DNA of 32,237 nucleotides from Microcystis sp. T1-4 (GTDB taxonomy: Bacteria; Cyanobacteriota; Cyanobacteriia; Cyanobacteriales; Microcystaceae): assembly GCF_000297435.1 (NCBI RefSeq), contig NZ_CAIP01000019.1:1-32237 (forward strand), in the 5' to 3' direction. The notes beneath the pieces are model-generated. The model was not told the origin of the DNA. It did no database searches and saw only the letters and a program-made list of their open reading frames with translations. The translations under genes and the position numbers were made by a program. Position 1 is the first letter of the stretch. Each line of letters opens with the position of its first letter. Positions 7,173 through 16,032 of this stretch are shown one piece after another.

Positions 7173-8606
7173 TCAATGGGAGCGATTTAAAAAACAGCTA
7201 TATTCTGCTTCTGTCAGTCTTCCCGCTTCGTAGAGAGTATCGGTAATTTCTGCTAGGGTTAAAACCGAATAAGGTTGATAACCATGGCTACGAAGTTTAT
7301 CTTTAACAGGGCCACCATGGTCGATAAAAACCACGATATCATTAACTAATAATCCCGCCGATTTAATCTTTTCTGCCCCCTCGATCGCACTTTTGCCAGA
7401 AATTAAAATATCGTCCACCACTACCACCGTTTCCCCCACTTGAAAATTACCTTCAATTACTCTTCTTGTGCCGTGAGCTTTTACTTCTTTGCGGGGGAAA
7501 ATCATCGGATGATTTAATAATAAAGATAAACCCGTAGCTGTGGGTAAAGAACCGTAGGGTATGCCAGCAATGCGGTCAAATGTCAAGGTTTTTAATATTT
7601 CTCCATAGGCTTCAATTACCTGCTGAAAAATATTAGGATTAGAGATAATTTTTCTCAGATCAATATAATAGGAAAAAGTTTCTCCCGATGCTTGCACATA
7701 ATCGCCAAACATCAAGCAGCCAATATCAAATAATTGTAGAATTAAATCCTGATGAGGATGTTGTTTTAAAAGACAAACGTTAGCAGTCCAAGTCTCATCT
7801 TGGCTCGATTCTTGCTGGTGATTTTGTTGAATTTTGTTGACTTCCTCGCGTAAATCCTTGACTTTTGTTCCCAAATCTGGTTGAGATAAAAAGTCTTGGG
7901 GTACAGGAATTAATAAACCCTCGCCATGACTATTTAAACCCACAGTAATTAACTCGGAGAATTTACTTTTGTCTTCCCAAATACTGCGTAATAAAATCAA
8001 TCTTTCGGGGGCAAAATTGCGAATCTTTTTCAATATCTCCGGTTGAGTGGTTCCCACTTCTAAAAATACTTGTTCGGGAGTTCCCCAAGTGCAAGCTTCT
8101 TTGACAACTTGCAGATAAAAAGGATTGTCGCGACTGGGGAATTCTTGCAGATTAATCGCGCCTTGATTGGAAGTATGACAGAGGATAAAAGCGCCATGAT
8201 CGGGGTAAACTAAAAAAGGAGCAACGTGATCCTGTCCAGAGTAGGGATTGAGAGTAACCGCGTCCACCTGCCAAGTTTTAAAGATAGTCTCGGCTAAAAC
8301 ACTGCTAGTGTTAATATCGCCGTGTTTAGCATCCAAAATTACCGGGATATGAGGGGGAATTGCCGTTAAAACTCGCTGTAATAATTCTAACCCTGCCGCT
8401 CCCAAAGCTTGATAAAAGCCTAAAGTTGGTTTGTAGGCACAGACAAAAGGGGCAGTTTCATCGATAATAAACTTGAGCCACCGTTCTAAATTAACGATTA
8501 ATTCTCCCGGGGTAGAGGGCATCATTTCGGGGTTAGCATCTAAACCGAGGACAAGTAGAGTCTGGTTTTGACTAATGGCGTGGTTTAACTTTTGAAAAAA
8601 ATTCAT
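7173..8606 (-). CDS. pyrFE: Bifunctional orotidine-5'-phosphate decarboxylase / orotate phosphoribosyltransferase
   Basis: A fused enzyme of 477 residues that carries out the last two steps of UMP synthesis. Residues 1-270 are the OMP decarboxylase domain, with the catalytic Lys/Asp motif LDAKHGDI at 91-98. After a Gln-rich linker (about 260-272), residues 285-477 are the phosphoribosyltransferase domain, with the PRPP loop VVVVDDILISGKS at 394-406 and the basic segment FPRKEVKAHGTRR at 370-382. The decarboxylase-first order is the reverse of animal UMP synthase and is common in cyanobacteria. The CHAD gene is 12 bases upstream, so the two are probably co-transcribed. The start MNFFQKL is a good ATG. 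A heptamer array lies just past the stop. Confidence 0.96.
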   Translation of the reverse strand: MNFFQKLNHAISQNQTLLVLGLDANPEMMPSTPGELIVNLERWLKFIIDETAPFVCAYKPTLGFYQALGAAGLELLQRVLTAIPPHIPVILDAKHGDINTSSVLAETIFKTWQVDAVTLNPYSGQDHVAPFLVYPDHGAFILCHTSNQGAINLQEFPSRDNPFYLQVVKEACTWGTPEQVFLEVGTTQPEILKKIRNFAPERLILLRSIWEDKSKFSELITVGLNSHGEGLLIPVPQDFLSQPDLGTKVKDLREEVNKIQQNHQQESSQDETWTANVCLLKQHPHQDLILQLFDIGCLMFGDYVQASGETFSYYIDLRKIISNPNIFQQVIEAYGEILKTLTFDRIAGIPYGSLPTATGLSLLLNHPMIFPRKEVKAHGTRRVIEGNFQVGETVVVVDDILISGKSAIEGAEKIKSAGLLVNDIVVFIDHGGPVKDKLRSHGYQPYSVLTLAEITDTLYEAGRLTEAEYSCFLNRSH

Positions 8607-8618
8607 CGGTTCCTAATC

Positions 8619-9623
8619 TCAGGATTCTGGATTAGTTTCCAATTTTACACTATTTGGTCGAAAAATAGGCTGTAAAATTGTCTCGTGCAGACTTTTTCTG
8701 GTGTCAGCGTCAAGGAATTTCTTTTGTAGTGGTTGCCATTCTTGCCATTTTTGGTGACGGATATTTCGGAAAATTTCTAGTAAAGTGGGCATTTCCTTGG
8801 CAAGACAATTGGGAAAAATTTGGCTAAGAAAAGCCGAGAGAACACAACAATCCTGCATTTCTCCGAGAATACCTTGAAGGTTTTTAATATCCTCTAGATA
8901 CTCTTGATATTTGTCGCCATAAAACTGAGTAAATAACTCCATATTATAGCGGGAACGCTTGGCTTCTTTGCGGAGATCGTGCAGCAATAATCCTTCTTTT
9001 TCCAATAAGTCATCAATTTCTTGACTAGAAAACTCTCCTACTTTTTGATCTTCCTCTAAATTTACCCCAACTAACCAGCCTTCATGCAGTAAAAAGCGAC
9101 TCGCTTGCGGTAATAATAAGTCTGGCAAAACCGTGGCAATATCTAATTTTCCTATCGGTTGATAGGTGGGATTATCCAACCAACGGGCAAAATCTGCCTT
9201 AAAATCGAGAAATTTATCGGACTTTAACAGCTTTTCTACCTTAGCAAAAGCCTTCTTTCTTCGGCTTTCGAGAACTTCTAAAACTTTCTTCAGTAATTCC
9301 TGTTCTTTCGGGGGTAAAATTGGTTGATAATGACCGATAAAAGCCTCTTTTAACACATCTAAATCCCGCAATTCTCCTAAAATTCTGCCCAGATTACCCA
9401 CCCGTTTTTGATCGGCATATTTCGGCATGGTTAAAGCGGGGGCAAAACCGGTTAAGGTACTGCGAAGACGACGCATTCCCACACGAATTTGATGTAATTC
9501 TTCCGTATCCTGATCGAGTAAAACCCCAGCTTCGTGTTTAAGAACTTTATGAAAATGTTTATCAATACCGATATAGGCCCAATCGGCAACAGTTTTAGCC
9601 CGAGGATTAAATTTGTTAGTCAT
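8619..9623 (-). CDS. CHAD domain-containing protein
   Basis: A 334-residue soluble all-alpha protein. The CHAD signature is clear: conserved His with basic residues in ELHQIRVGMRRLRSTL (about 43-58), a second set in LLHDLRKEAKRSRYNMELF, and GELRDLDVL and LGEMQDCCVL in the matching positions. CHAD domains bind inorganic polyphosphate through these basic faces, and some proteins sit on polyphosphate granules. It has no CYTH domain, so it is a CHAD-only protein and not a triphosphatase. It lies 12 bases upstream of pyrFE; a link between phosphate stores and nucleotide synthesis is possible but is only inference. It is divergent from the transporter gene at 9742. Confidence 0.92.
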   Translation of the reverse strand: MTNKFNPRAKTVADWAYIGIDKHFHKVLKHEAGVLLDQDTEELHQIRVGMRRLRSTLTGFAPALTMPKYADQKRVGNLGRILGELRDLDVLKEAFIGHYQPILPPKEQELLKKVLEVLESRRKKAFAKVEKLLKSDKFLDFKADFARWLDNPTYQPIGKLDIATVLPDLLLPQASRFLLHEGWLVGVNLEEDQKVGEFSSQEIDDLLEKEGLLLHDLRKEAKRSRYNMELFTQFYGDKYQEYLEDIKNLQGILGEMQDCCVLSAFLSQIFPNCLAKEMPTLLEIFRNIRHQKWQEWQPLQKKFLDADTRKSLHETILQPIFRPNSVKLETNPES

Positions 9624-9741
9624 TGGTCTTTAGGGAGGAAATAATGTCAAGATGATGATAGAATCTTTAAATAAAGACTGGAACTAATAGATCCCATTTA
9701 TTCTACACAATAGGATGAAGCAGCCGCTTTAAGAGAAGTTT

Positions 9742-11271
9742 ATGGATAGTTTTTGGCTAGATTATGCGGGGGAAATCGCTTTTCGCACCGGAGAGCATCT
9801 TTTCTTGACGGGAATAGCCATGGCTATGGGTAGCTTAATCGGGATTCCTCTAGGTATTTTAATTAGTCGTCAAGCTATTCTCGCTCAACCAATTATAGCG
9901 ATCGTTAACACCCTACAGACTATCCCCAGTTTAGCCCTATTTGGTTTTTTAATTTCCGTGCCTTTTTTGGGAGGAATCGGCAAAATTCCCGCTATTGTTG
10001 CCCTAACTCTCTATACCTTACTGCCAATTGTTTTAAATACCTATCTGGGCATCAAAAAAGTTGATCCCGAATTAAAATTAGCGGGGTTATCCCTAGGCAT
10101 GACCGACGGTCAAATCCTGCGCTATATCGAATTACCCCTGGCCAGGGCGACAATTTTGGCAGGAGTGAGAATTGCCACGGTGATTGCTATCGGTGTGGCT
10201 ACGATCGCAGCTGCCATCGGTGGCGGTGGTTTGGGAGTGTTTATTTTTCGCGGTATTGCCACGGTCAACAATCAGTTAATTTTGGCGGGGGCAATTCCTG
10301 CCGCTTTTTTAGCCCTTGTTGCCGATTGGAGTCTCGGTTGGCTAGAAAAGACCTTTTCCCCTTCGCAACGCCCGAAAAAGCCCTCTAAATGGCAATGGGG
10401 CTTAGGTTTAATCGGGTTAGCCCTGCTATCTTTCCTCTTGACTCAAATTTTCCATTCATCCCCCGGCACAGTGGTGATCGGTTCCAAAAATTTTACCGAA
10501 CAGGTGATTTTAGGGGAAATTTTGGCACAGGAGATCGAAAAAGAGACGAATTTACGGGTTGAGCGTCAATTTAATCTCGGTGGCACTCTGATCTGTCATG
10601 AAGCGGTGAAAGCGGGTAAAATCGATGGTTATGTGGAGTATTCCGGCACGGCTTTCACGGGAATTCTGCAAGAAAAACCCCTTAACGATGCCCGATTAGT
10701 CTCTCAAAAGCTGCAAGAGATTTATCCGGAAAAATTTAATCTAGAAGTCTTTCCCAGTTTAGGATTCGAGAATACTTTCGCCATTGTTATCCGGGGAGAA
10801 ACCGCCAGTCAATACAATCTGAAAACTCTCTCGCAAGCGGCTAAATATACCCCCAATTGGCAAGCGGGTTTTGGTTATGAATTTTTGGAAAGGGAAGACG
10901 GTTACAAGGGATTAGCAAAGACCTACGGGCTAAATTTTGCCGGACCCCCGAAAGTGATGGATTTAGGGTTAATGTACCGCGCTTTAGCCGAAAAACAGGT
11001 GGATTTAGTGGCGGGAAATTCCACCGATGGCTTAATTCCCGTGCTAGATTTAGTCATCCTAGAAGATGATCAACGCTATTTTCCTCCCTACGAAGCGGTA
11101 CCGATTTTTAACCGGGATAGTTTGCAAAAATATCCGCAATTGCGACAGGTTTTAGCGAAACTCACCGGCAAAATTACCTCCACAGCTATGCAGAAATTAA
11201 ACTATCAGGTGGATGGCCGCAATCGTAGGGTGGAGGAAGTGGTCAAAGAATTTCTAGTCTCCCTCTCTTAA
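9742..11271 (+). CDS. Osmoprotectant-type ABC transporter, permease fused to substrate-binding domain
   Basis: A 509-residue fusion. Residues 1-205 are a BPD-type permease (OpuBB/ProW family) with about five membrane helices and an EAA-type ATPase-contact loop at about 112-134 (AGLSLGMTDGQILRYIELP). A further membrane helix at 217-236 anchors residues 240-509, an OpuAC/OsmF-type binding domain starting VVIGSKNFTEQVILGEI and containing YVEYSGTAFTGIL and VDLVAGNSTDGLI. Such fusions import quaternary amines (glycine betaine, choline) or related osmolytes, with the binding domain on the periplasmic side. No ATPase gene is adjacent, so it must be elsewhere. Its last 18 bases overlap the convergent cysS. 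Substrate is inferred from family only. Confidence 0.92.
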   Translation: MDSFWLDYAGEIAFRTGEHLFLTGIAMAMGSLIGIPLGILISRQAILAQPIIAIVNTLQTIPSLALFGFLISVPFLGGIGKIPAIVALTLYTLLPIVLNTYLGIKKVDPELKLAGLSLGMTDGQILRYIELPLARATILAGVRIATVIAIGVATIAAAIGGGGLGVFIFRGIATVNNQLILAGAIPAAFLALVADWSLGWLEKTFSPSQRPKKPSKWQWGLGLIGLALLSFLLTQIFHSSPGTVVIGSKNFTEQVILGEILAQEIEKETNLRVERQFNLGGTLICHEAVKAGKIDGYVEYSGTAFTGILQEKPLNDARLVSQKLQEIYPEKFNLEVFPSLGFENTFAIVIRGETASQYNLKTLSQAAKYTPNWQAGFGYEFLEREDGYKGLAKTYGLNFAGPPKVMDLGLMYRALAEKQVDLVAGNSTDGLIPVLDLVILEDDQRYFPPYEAVPIFNRDSLQKYPQLRQVLAKLTGKITSTAMQKLNYQVDGRNRRVEEVVKEFLVSLS

Positions 11272-12696
11272 CCATTTAGTCACTCCCCCGGGTTGGTCGA
11301 TTAAAGTAATGCCTTGGGCTTTTAATTCCGCGCGAATGCGATCGCTTTCGGCGTAATTTTTCGCTTTTTTCGCCTCTGTCCGTTGTTGGATCAGATTTTC
11401 GATATCCGCTGCACTAATTCCCTCAGAAACAGGGGTTTCTCCCTGGTCGGCGGCCATTTCTAGGCCCAAAACCCTAGACAATTTCACCAAAGTATGCCAT
11501 TTTACCGCTAATTGGGCCAGATTGCTGTCTGTCTTACCCGCATGGGTTAAATTATTACCCTCCTTGCGTAATTCCTTAGCGATTTCAAATAACACCGCTA
11601 AACCACCGGCAAAGTTAAAATCGTGATTTACTGCCTCTTGAAAGCGATTTTCTAGCTCTTGGTCGGTAATTCCGGGATTATCTTGCTGAAGATGCTTATA
11701 ACCAAAGGATAAACCCTCTTGTAAAGTATGCCAGCCATTAGTGGCCGCCTGCAATCCCTCATCGGAAAAATCGATCGGTTTGCGGTATTGGGCGCCTAAA
11801 ATTAATAATCTCACGGCTAAGGGGTCATATTTTGCCAATAACTCGCGAATAGTGATGAAATTACCGAGGGATTTTGACATTTTTTCCCCGGCCACCTTAA
11901 CCATGCCATTATGTAACCAATAGTGGGCCAGAGGTTTACCCGTAGCCGCTTCACTTTGGGCAATTTCGTTTTCGTGGTGGGGAAAAATTAGATCACTTCC
12001 CCCCACATGAATGTCGATAGTTTCTCCCAATTGTTCTTTAACCATGGCCGAACATTCAATATGCCACCCCGGACGACCTTGGCCCCAGGGAGAATCCCAA
12101 CTAGGTTCCCCCGGTTTTGCCCCCTTCCAGAGGGCAAAATCAAAGGGGTCTTGTTTTTTAATTGCTTCCGGGTCGTCGGTTTCTACCCGGCCGCTGGCCC
12201 CGGCTTGCAAATCATCGAGTTTTCGCCCCGATAGTTTGCCATAATCGGAAAAACGACGGACGGAGTAGTAAACATCGCCATCGCTGGGGTAAGCATAGCC
12301 TTTTTGTTCTAATTCATAGACTAGGCGCTTGATGCCGTCGAGGGTATGAGTGGCCCGGGGATAAGCGTCCGCCGGTCTGACTCCTAATTTTGCCATATCC
12401 TCAAAGTAGGCCTCGATAAATTTCTCGGCCACGGCTGCCATGGTGGTATGTTCATTTTTAGCCCGATTGAGAATTTTATCGTCAATATCGGTAAAATTCT
12501 GAATATAGCGCACTTTATAACCGAGATACTCCAAATAACGCCGCACCACATCCCAAACCACACAGGTACGCGCATGACCCAAATGGCAATAATCATAGAC
12601 GGTAATGCCGCAGCAATACATGGAGACAATGCCGGGGATGAGGGGGGTAAAGGGTTCTTCGCGACGACTGAGGGTGTTGTAGAGGATTAAGGTCAT
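11254..12696 (-). CDS. cysS: Cysteinyl-tRNA synthetase
   Basis: A class I aminoacyl-tRNA synthetase of 480 residues that charges tRNA-Cys. Zinc-ligand region at MYCCGITVYD, HIGH motif as HLGH (38-41), the HVGGSDLIFPHHENEIAQSEA block and the KMSKS motif in GEKMSKSLGN. The C-terminal helical DALR/anticodon-binding part contains RIRAELKAQGITLIDQPGG. Length is normal. The 3' end overlaps the convergent transporter gene by 18 bases. Upstream is a 435-base repeat-rich gap. Mini-III and RlmB genes, its neighbours in many bacteria, lie about 5 kb away on the other strand. Confidence 0.97.
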   Translation of the reverse strand: MTLILYNTLSRREEPFTPLIPGIVSMYCCGITVYDYCHLGHARTCVVWDVVRRYLEYLGYKVRYIQNFTDIDDKILNRAKNEHTTMAAVAEKFIEAYFEDMAKLGVRPADAYPRATHTLDGIKRLVYELEQKGYAYPSDGDVYYSVRRFSDYGKLSGRKLDDLQAGASGRVETDDPEAIKKQDPFDFALWKGAKPGEPSWDSPWGQGRPGWHIECSAMVKEQLGETIDIHVGGSDLIFPHHENEIAQSEAATGKPLAHYWLHNGMVKVAGEKMSKSLGNFITIRELLAKYDPLAVRLLILGAQYRKPIDFSDEGLQAATNGWHTLQEGLSFGYKHLQQDNPGITDQELENRFQEAVNHDFNFAGGLAVLFEIAKELRKEGNNLTHAGKTDSNLAQLAVKWHTLVKLSRVLGLEMAADQGETPVSEGISAADIENLIQQRTEAKKAKNYAESDRIRAELKAQGITLIDQPGGVTKWLREGD

Positions 12697-12741
12697 GGAT
12701 GGGGAATTTTTTTTCTGGGGAAAAAGGCTAGTCCAATTTTA

Positions 12742-12786
12742 TAGCAGTTATCAGTTATCTCAGTTATCAGTGATCAGTTATCAGTG
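12742..12786 (+). repeat. Heptamer-type array (CAGTTAT / CAGTGAT)
   Basis: Imperfect AGTTATC and AGTGATC units lie about 45 bases upstream of the cysS start. The strand orientation matches the array upstream of lysS. Confidence 0.75.
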
Positions 12787-12887
12787 ACCGCTAACCACTT
12801 TACCTGATTTCCTTACTATATTCTGTGTTTTTTGTCAAGGGGTTTTTAGGGTTTTAGTAAAGATGTGACGGTAAGATTCGAGGAGAT

Positions 12888-12920
12888 AAGCTAAGACGCA
12901 TTTAAACCGCTTACTCTTAG
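12888..12920 (+). repeat. 33-base dispersed repeat, copy 1
   Basis: This matches 19808-19840 at 27 of 33 positions (AAGCTAAGA...AACCGCTTA...). In this copy CTAAGA at 12891 and TCTTAG at 12915 are inverted repeats that bound the unit. Both copies lie upstream of minus-strand genes. Confidence 0.7.
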
Positions 12921-13131
12921 ATTAGCCGAACCGCCCCCAATCCCTTTACTGTTGCCTTTTGCCTCTTGCCTCTTGCCTCGTCTCAACAAGCAATTTAAAT
13001 TACGAACAGCTTAGGACTGTTTTGATCGGGACTATTATTGATGAAATCGATAGAATAACGATAGGGGAAGCTTGATTGTTTGCCTTAACCGACAATTTTT
13101 ATTGTTAATCAACTTTGACCAGACCATCACC

Positions 13132-13407
13132 ATGAATGAACCACCTAATAGCGCTGGCGATGAAATCCAATTACCCCGGGGAGAAAGAGTTGACCAGCTA
13201 AGACATCTGATCGAAACCCTACGCATTGCCGATGAAGTGGCCAATCGCGGTTATTTGATTACCAGCGCCGAAGTGGCCGATTTAATGGATATTAATCCGG
13301 GTGCCGTTACCAGTCGCGGCGACCATTGGCCGTGGCGAAATTGGGTAATCTCCCGGGTCAGACGGGAGGGAAACCAAATTCTTTGGCAGTTGGAAAAAGT
13401 CGATTAG
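13132..13407 (+). CDS. Small conserved-looking protein with helix-turn-helix-like core
   Basis: A 91-residue protein starting MNEPPNSAGDE. A frame extension to a TTG at 13072 exists, but its translation is hydrophobic and atypical, so the ATG at 13132 is chosen. Residues 20-60 (RHLIETLRIADEVANRGYLI then SAEVADLMDINPGAVTSRG) look like a small helix-turn-helix, followed by WPWRNWVISRVRREGNQILWQLEKVD. It resembles short cyanobacterial hypothetical proteins. DNA binding is an inference from the helix pattern. It ends 2 bases before the convergent flavoprotein gene. Confidence 0.75.
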   Translation: MNEPPNSAGDEIQLPRGERVDQLRHLIETLRIADEVANRGYLITSAEVADLMDINPGAVTSRGDHWPWRNWVISRVRREGNQILWQLEKVD

Positions 13408-13409
13408 GA

Positions 13410-14603
13410 TTAATTGCAACCATCAGTTAATTTCTCTCTTAACTTTTGTAAATTAGTAATTATCTCGTCATTTTCCCCCAGCAGATGACGCGCAAAACGT
13501 CGGGCCAGGGGCGGAGCCGATACAAGTGTACTGGTAAAGCCAGAAAATACCTGCAATCCCAGTTTGTCGGCGATCGCTCCCACTAGGGGCCGTCCCGAGG
13601 GAGCAAAAGCCACTAGGCAATGATGACAGCTGCCGGGGAGAGAGGCCAAAGGGGGCAGCAATCTCCCCAGGGCGGTGCGTATTGCTTTTTCCCCCGCCAC
13701 AGGGTTTAAAATCGCGCCAGGATCGGTGATAATGGCGCTAATTTGCCCTAGATAAAGACTTTGATCCCGGAATTGTACCGCCCCCGTTTCTAAAACACTG
13801 GCAATTATTTCTGGGGTTTCTCTCTGCCAAATGCCCTGATTTTCTAGTTGGGTGATTTTTTGCTCTAATACCAATCTAGAAGGAATTGCGGGCATAACTA
13901 GGGTGTTTAATTTGATTTCGCTGGGGGGAATTTTAATCACCTGGGCATGGGTAAAATAGACGGGAGCAGTAATACCGGATTTTTGCAGTAAAGACCGAGT
14001 TAATCCCCCCGCACAGACGATAGTTTCTCCGGCATAATAATTATCTTTAGGAGTTTTTACGCCGGTCATCCTCGATGCAGTTTCAATCAATTCGATGACA
14101 GCTTCCCGAATAATCTTGCCTCCCAGACGCAGAAAAGCTTGTTGATAGGCAAGATTAGTTTTTTCGGCGTTAATGTGACCGTGGGGTAGTCGTAAAACTC
14201 CGGAGATAGCAGCGGGATTTAATAAAGGTTCTAAAGCGATCGCTGCCTGCGGATCGAGAATTTCGGGGGTAATAGCAAAGATAGCAAATTTTTCGGCCAC
14301 AGTAGCTGGATCATCTTCGGGGTTCACGGTGAGAATTAAGTCTAGGTCCCGGTATTCGTTATCTATGCCCAATTCCTGGGATAAATTGCGCTGAATTTCT
14401 CGACCTTCTTGATATAATTTTCTCTCAATTTCTGTAGTGGCCGACCAATAGGCTAAACCCCCGTAACTGTAGAAAGTGGCGTTGAGGGGATGGGTTTCTT
14501 TTTCTAATAAGAGAACTCGACTGCCTAGGTTAGCTAGTTCATAGCTTAAGGCGGAACCGGTGATACCACCACCGATAATTATATAATCATAAGTTGTGGT
14601 CAT
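13410..14603 (-). CDS. FAD-dependent oxidoreductase, DAO family
   Basis: A 397-residue flavoprotein of the D-amino-acid oxidase/glycine oxidase fold. The N-terminal dinucleotide-binding motif is YIIIGGGITGSALSYELAN with the ribose-binding Glu at the end of the second strand (LLLEKE, about residue 36). A second FAD-contact segment is IVCAGGLT, and the C-terminus has AFAPSGRPLVGAI and FSGFTSTLVSAPPLARRFA. It oxidises an amine or hydroxy acid, but the substrate cannot be told from sequence. It stands alone: convergent with the small gene at 13132 and divergent from the Uma2 pair. Confidence 0.88.
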   Translation of the reverse strand: MTTTYDYIIIGGGITGSALSYELANLGSRVLLLEKETHPLNATFYSYGGLAYWSATTEIERKLYQEGREIQRNLSQELGIDNEYRDLDLILTVNPEDDPATVAEKFAIFAITPEILDPQAAIALEPLLNPAAISGVLRLPHGHINAEKTNLAYQQAFLRLGGKIIREAVIELIETASRMTGVKTPKDNYYAGETIVCAGGLTRSLLQKSGITAPVYFTHAQVIKIPPSEIKLNTLVMPAIPSRLVLEQKITQLENQGIWQRETPEIIASVLETGAVQFRDQSLYLGQISAIITDPGAILNPVAGEKAIRTALGRLLPPLASLPGSCHHCLVAFAPSGRPLVGAIADKLGLQVFSGFTSTLVSAPPLARRFARHLLGENDEIITNLQKLREKLTDGCN

Positions 14604-14682
14604 AATTGGGCTAATTTTTACTAAATTAATCTATCCTATCATTATACTTGCTCGGTTCCCTAGTTCTGATTTGATCAATAAT

Positions 14683-14691
14683 TGCTATAAT
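14683..14691 (+). promoter_or_regulatory. Extended -10 promoter for the Uma2 pair
   Basis: TGCTATAAT is a perfect TATAAT with the TG extension, 33 bases before the first Uma2 start. No good -35 is seen at 17 bases (TTGATC at 14671 is too close), which fits an extended -10 promoter. It lies in the gap between divergent genes. Confidence 0.55.
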
Positions 14692-14724
14692 CAGAGAAAA
14701 AGTTGAAAGCGGGATGGGATAACT

Positions 14725-15366
14725 ATGCAACAGCTAGAAACTAGGGGGATAACTGACCGATGGATTAGAGGTAGTTGGGAAGAATACTTAGCAGCGATTA
14801 AAAATTTCCCAGAGAATCAAGGAAAAAGTTATTATTACAATGGCTATTATCGATTAGAAATGACTCCTATTGGATTTGAACACGCTAGAGATCATCATCT
14901 TGTCTTTTTGGGGGTGAGTCTCTACGCTATCCTCAAAGAAATTCCTTTTCAAGGACTCCCCACTTGTTCTTATCGTAAAAAAGGAATTAGAGAAGTGCAG
15001 CCAGATATATCTTACTATCTAGGAGAAAAAGCGAATCTGATACCAAATGGGACTTCGATTATTGATTTAAATCAGTATCCTCCACCAGATTTAGTCATTG
15101 AAATATCAAAATCTACCCTCAATGATGACTTAGGTAATAAACGCTTACTCTACGAAGAATTAGGAGTTAGTGAATATTGGAGTGTTAAGGTAGAGTATCC
15201 CCAAATATTCGCTTTTGAAATAATCGATCGAGGTAGCAAAAGAATTGATATATCAAAGGTTTTACCTAATTTAAAACTTGCGGTTTTAGAGTCAGCTTTA
15301 CAACAGGCACGCACCAGAGATCAAAGTCAGGTGGGACGTTGGTTAATCAGTCAATTTCAAGGTTAA
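14725..15366 (+). CDS. Uma2-family (DUF820) restriction-endonuclease-like protein, copy 1
   Basis: A 213-residue PD-(D/E)XK-fold protein. The likely catalytic elements are EVQPDISYYL (about 91-100), PPDLVIEISKST (120-131, giving D...E.S) and the Lys-rich segment after it (NKRLLYEELGVSEYW). This is the classic Uma2 layout. Cyanobacteria carry dozens of these genes and their role is unknown; a nuclease activity is inferred from the fold. It is followed after 24 bases by a near-copy at 15391. The first 50 residues and last 105 are almost the same in both copies; residues 51-108 differ at about 25 positions. A GGGATGGGATA stretch precedes the ATG and may act as ribosome binding site. Confidence 0.9.
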   Translation: MQQLETRGITDRWIRGSWEEYLAAIKNFPENQGKSYYYNGYYRLEMTPIGFEHARDHHLVFLGVSLYAILKEIPFQGLPTCSYRKKGIREVQPDISYYLGEKANLIPNGTSIIDLNQYPPPDLVIEISKSTLNDDLGNKRLLYEELGVSEYWSVKVEYPQIFAFEIIDRGSKRIDISKVLPNLKLAVLESALQQARTRDQSQVGRWLISQFQG

Positions 15367-15390
15367 CTCCATAAAATCGAGGCTAATATT

Positions 15391-16032
15391 ATGCAACAGC
15401 TAGAAACTAGGGGGATAACTGACCGATGGATTAGAGGTAGTTGGGAAGAATACTTAGCAGCGATTAAAAATTTCCCAGAGAATCAAGGAAAAAGTTATTA
15501 TTACAATGGCTATTATCGATTAGAAATGACTCCTATTGGTAACGATCATGCCAGCGATCATGCTATTTTTATCTTCGCTGTTAGTCTCTATGCTACCCTA
15601 AAAAATCTGCCCTTTAATGCCAAAGATAATTGCAGTTTTCGCAGGTCTGGTTATCGAGAAGTTCAACCGGATATATCTTATTATTTTGCAGACAAAGCTA
15701 ATCTGATTCCCTACGGTACTTCGATTATTGATTTAAATCAGTATCCTCCACCAGATTTAGTCATTGAAATCTCAAAATCTACCCTTAATGATGACTTAGG
15801 TAATAAACGCTTACTCTACGAAGAATTAGGAGTTAGTGAATACTGGAGTGTTAACGTCGATTATCCCCAAATATTTGCTTTTGAAATAATCGATCGAGGG
15901 AGCAAAAGAATTGATATATCAAAGGTTTTACCTAATTTAAAACTCTCGGTTTTAGAGTCAGCTTTACAACAGGCACGCACCAGAGATCAAAGTCAGGTGG
16001 GACGTTGCTTAATCAGTCAATTTCAAGGTTAA
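15391..16032 (+). CDS. Uma2-family (DUF820) restriction-endonuclease-like protein, copy 2
   Basis: A tandem paralogue of the 14725 gene, also 213 residues and without a single indel between them. It keeps the motifs VQPDISYY, PPDLVIEISKST and NKRLLYEELGV. Relative to copy 1, residues 1-50 are identical, 51-108 are divergent (for example NDHASDHAIFIFAV in place of FEHARDHHLVFLGV), and 109-213 differ at four places (N155, D157, S186, C206). It is probably co-transcribed with copy 1. Its last 24 bases overlap the 3' end of recN on the other strand, so the RecN C-terminal residues are encoded antisense to this gene. Confidence 0.9.
   Translation: MQQLETRGITDRWIRGSWEEYLAAIKNFPENQGKSYYYNGYYRLEMTPIGNDHASDHAIFIFAVSLYATLKNLPFNAKDNCSFRRSGYREVQPDISYYFADKANLIPYGTSIIDLNQYPPPDLVIEISKSTLNDDLGNKRLLYEELGVSEYWSVNVDYPQIFAFEIIDRGSKRIDISKVLPNLKLSVLESALQQARTRDQSQVGRCLISQFQG

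Larger units (their letters stand above)
12697..13131. other. Repeat-rich intergenic region between divergent genes
   Basis: This region serves cysS (-) and the 13132 gene (+). It holds a heptamer-type array (12742-12786), a GGGG/TTTTAGGG fragment at 12839-12858 resembling the G-rich part of the composite repeats, a 33-base dispersed repeat (12888-12920), and TTGCCTC/TTGCCTT units at 12953-12979. No ORF or RNA gene was recognised. Confidence 0.7.

Noticed and set aside
12007..12244. Two overlapping + strand frames inside cysS
   Set aside because: They are shadows in the GC-rich centre of cysS; no protein-like features and no start signals.
13072..13131. N-terminal extension of the 13132 gene from a TTG
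   Set aside because: It is hydrophobic and unlike the rest; the ATG at 13132 is a better start.
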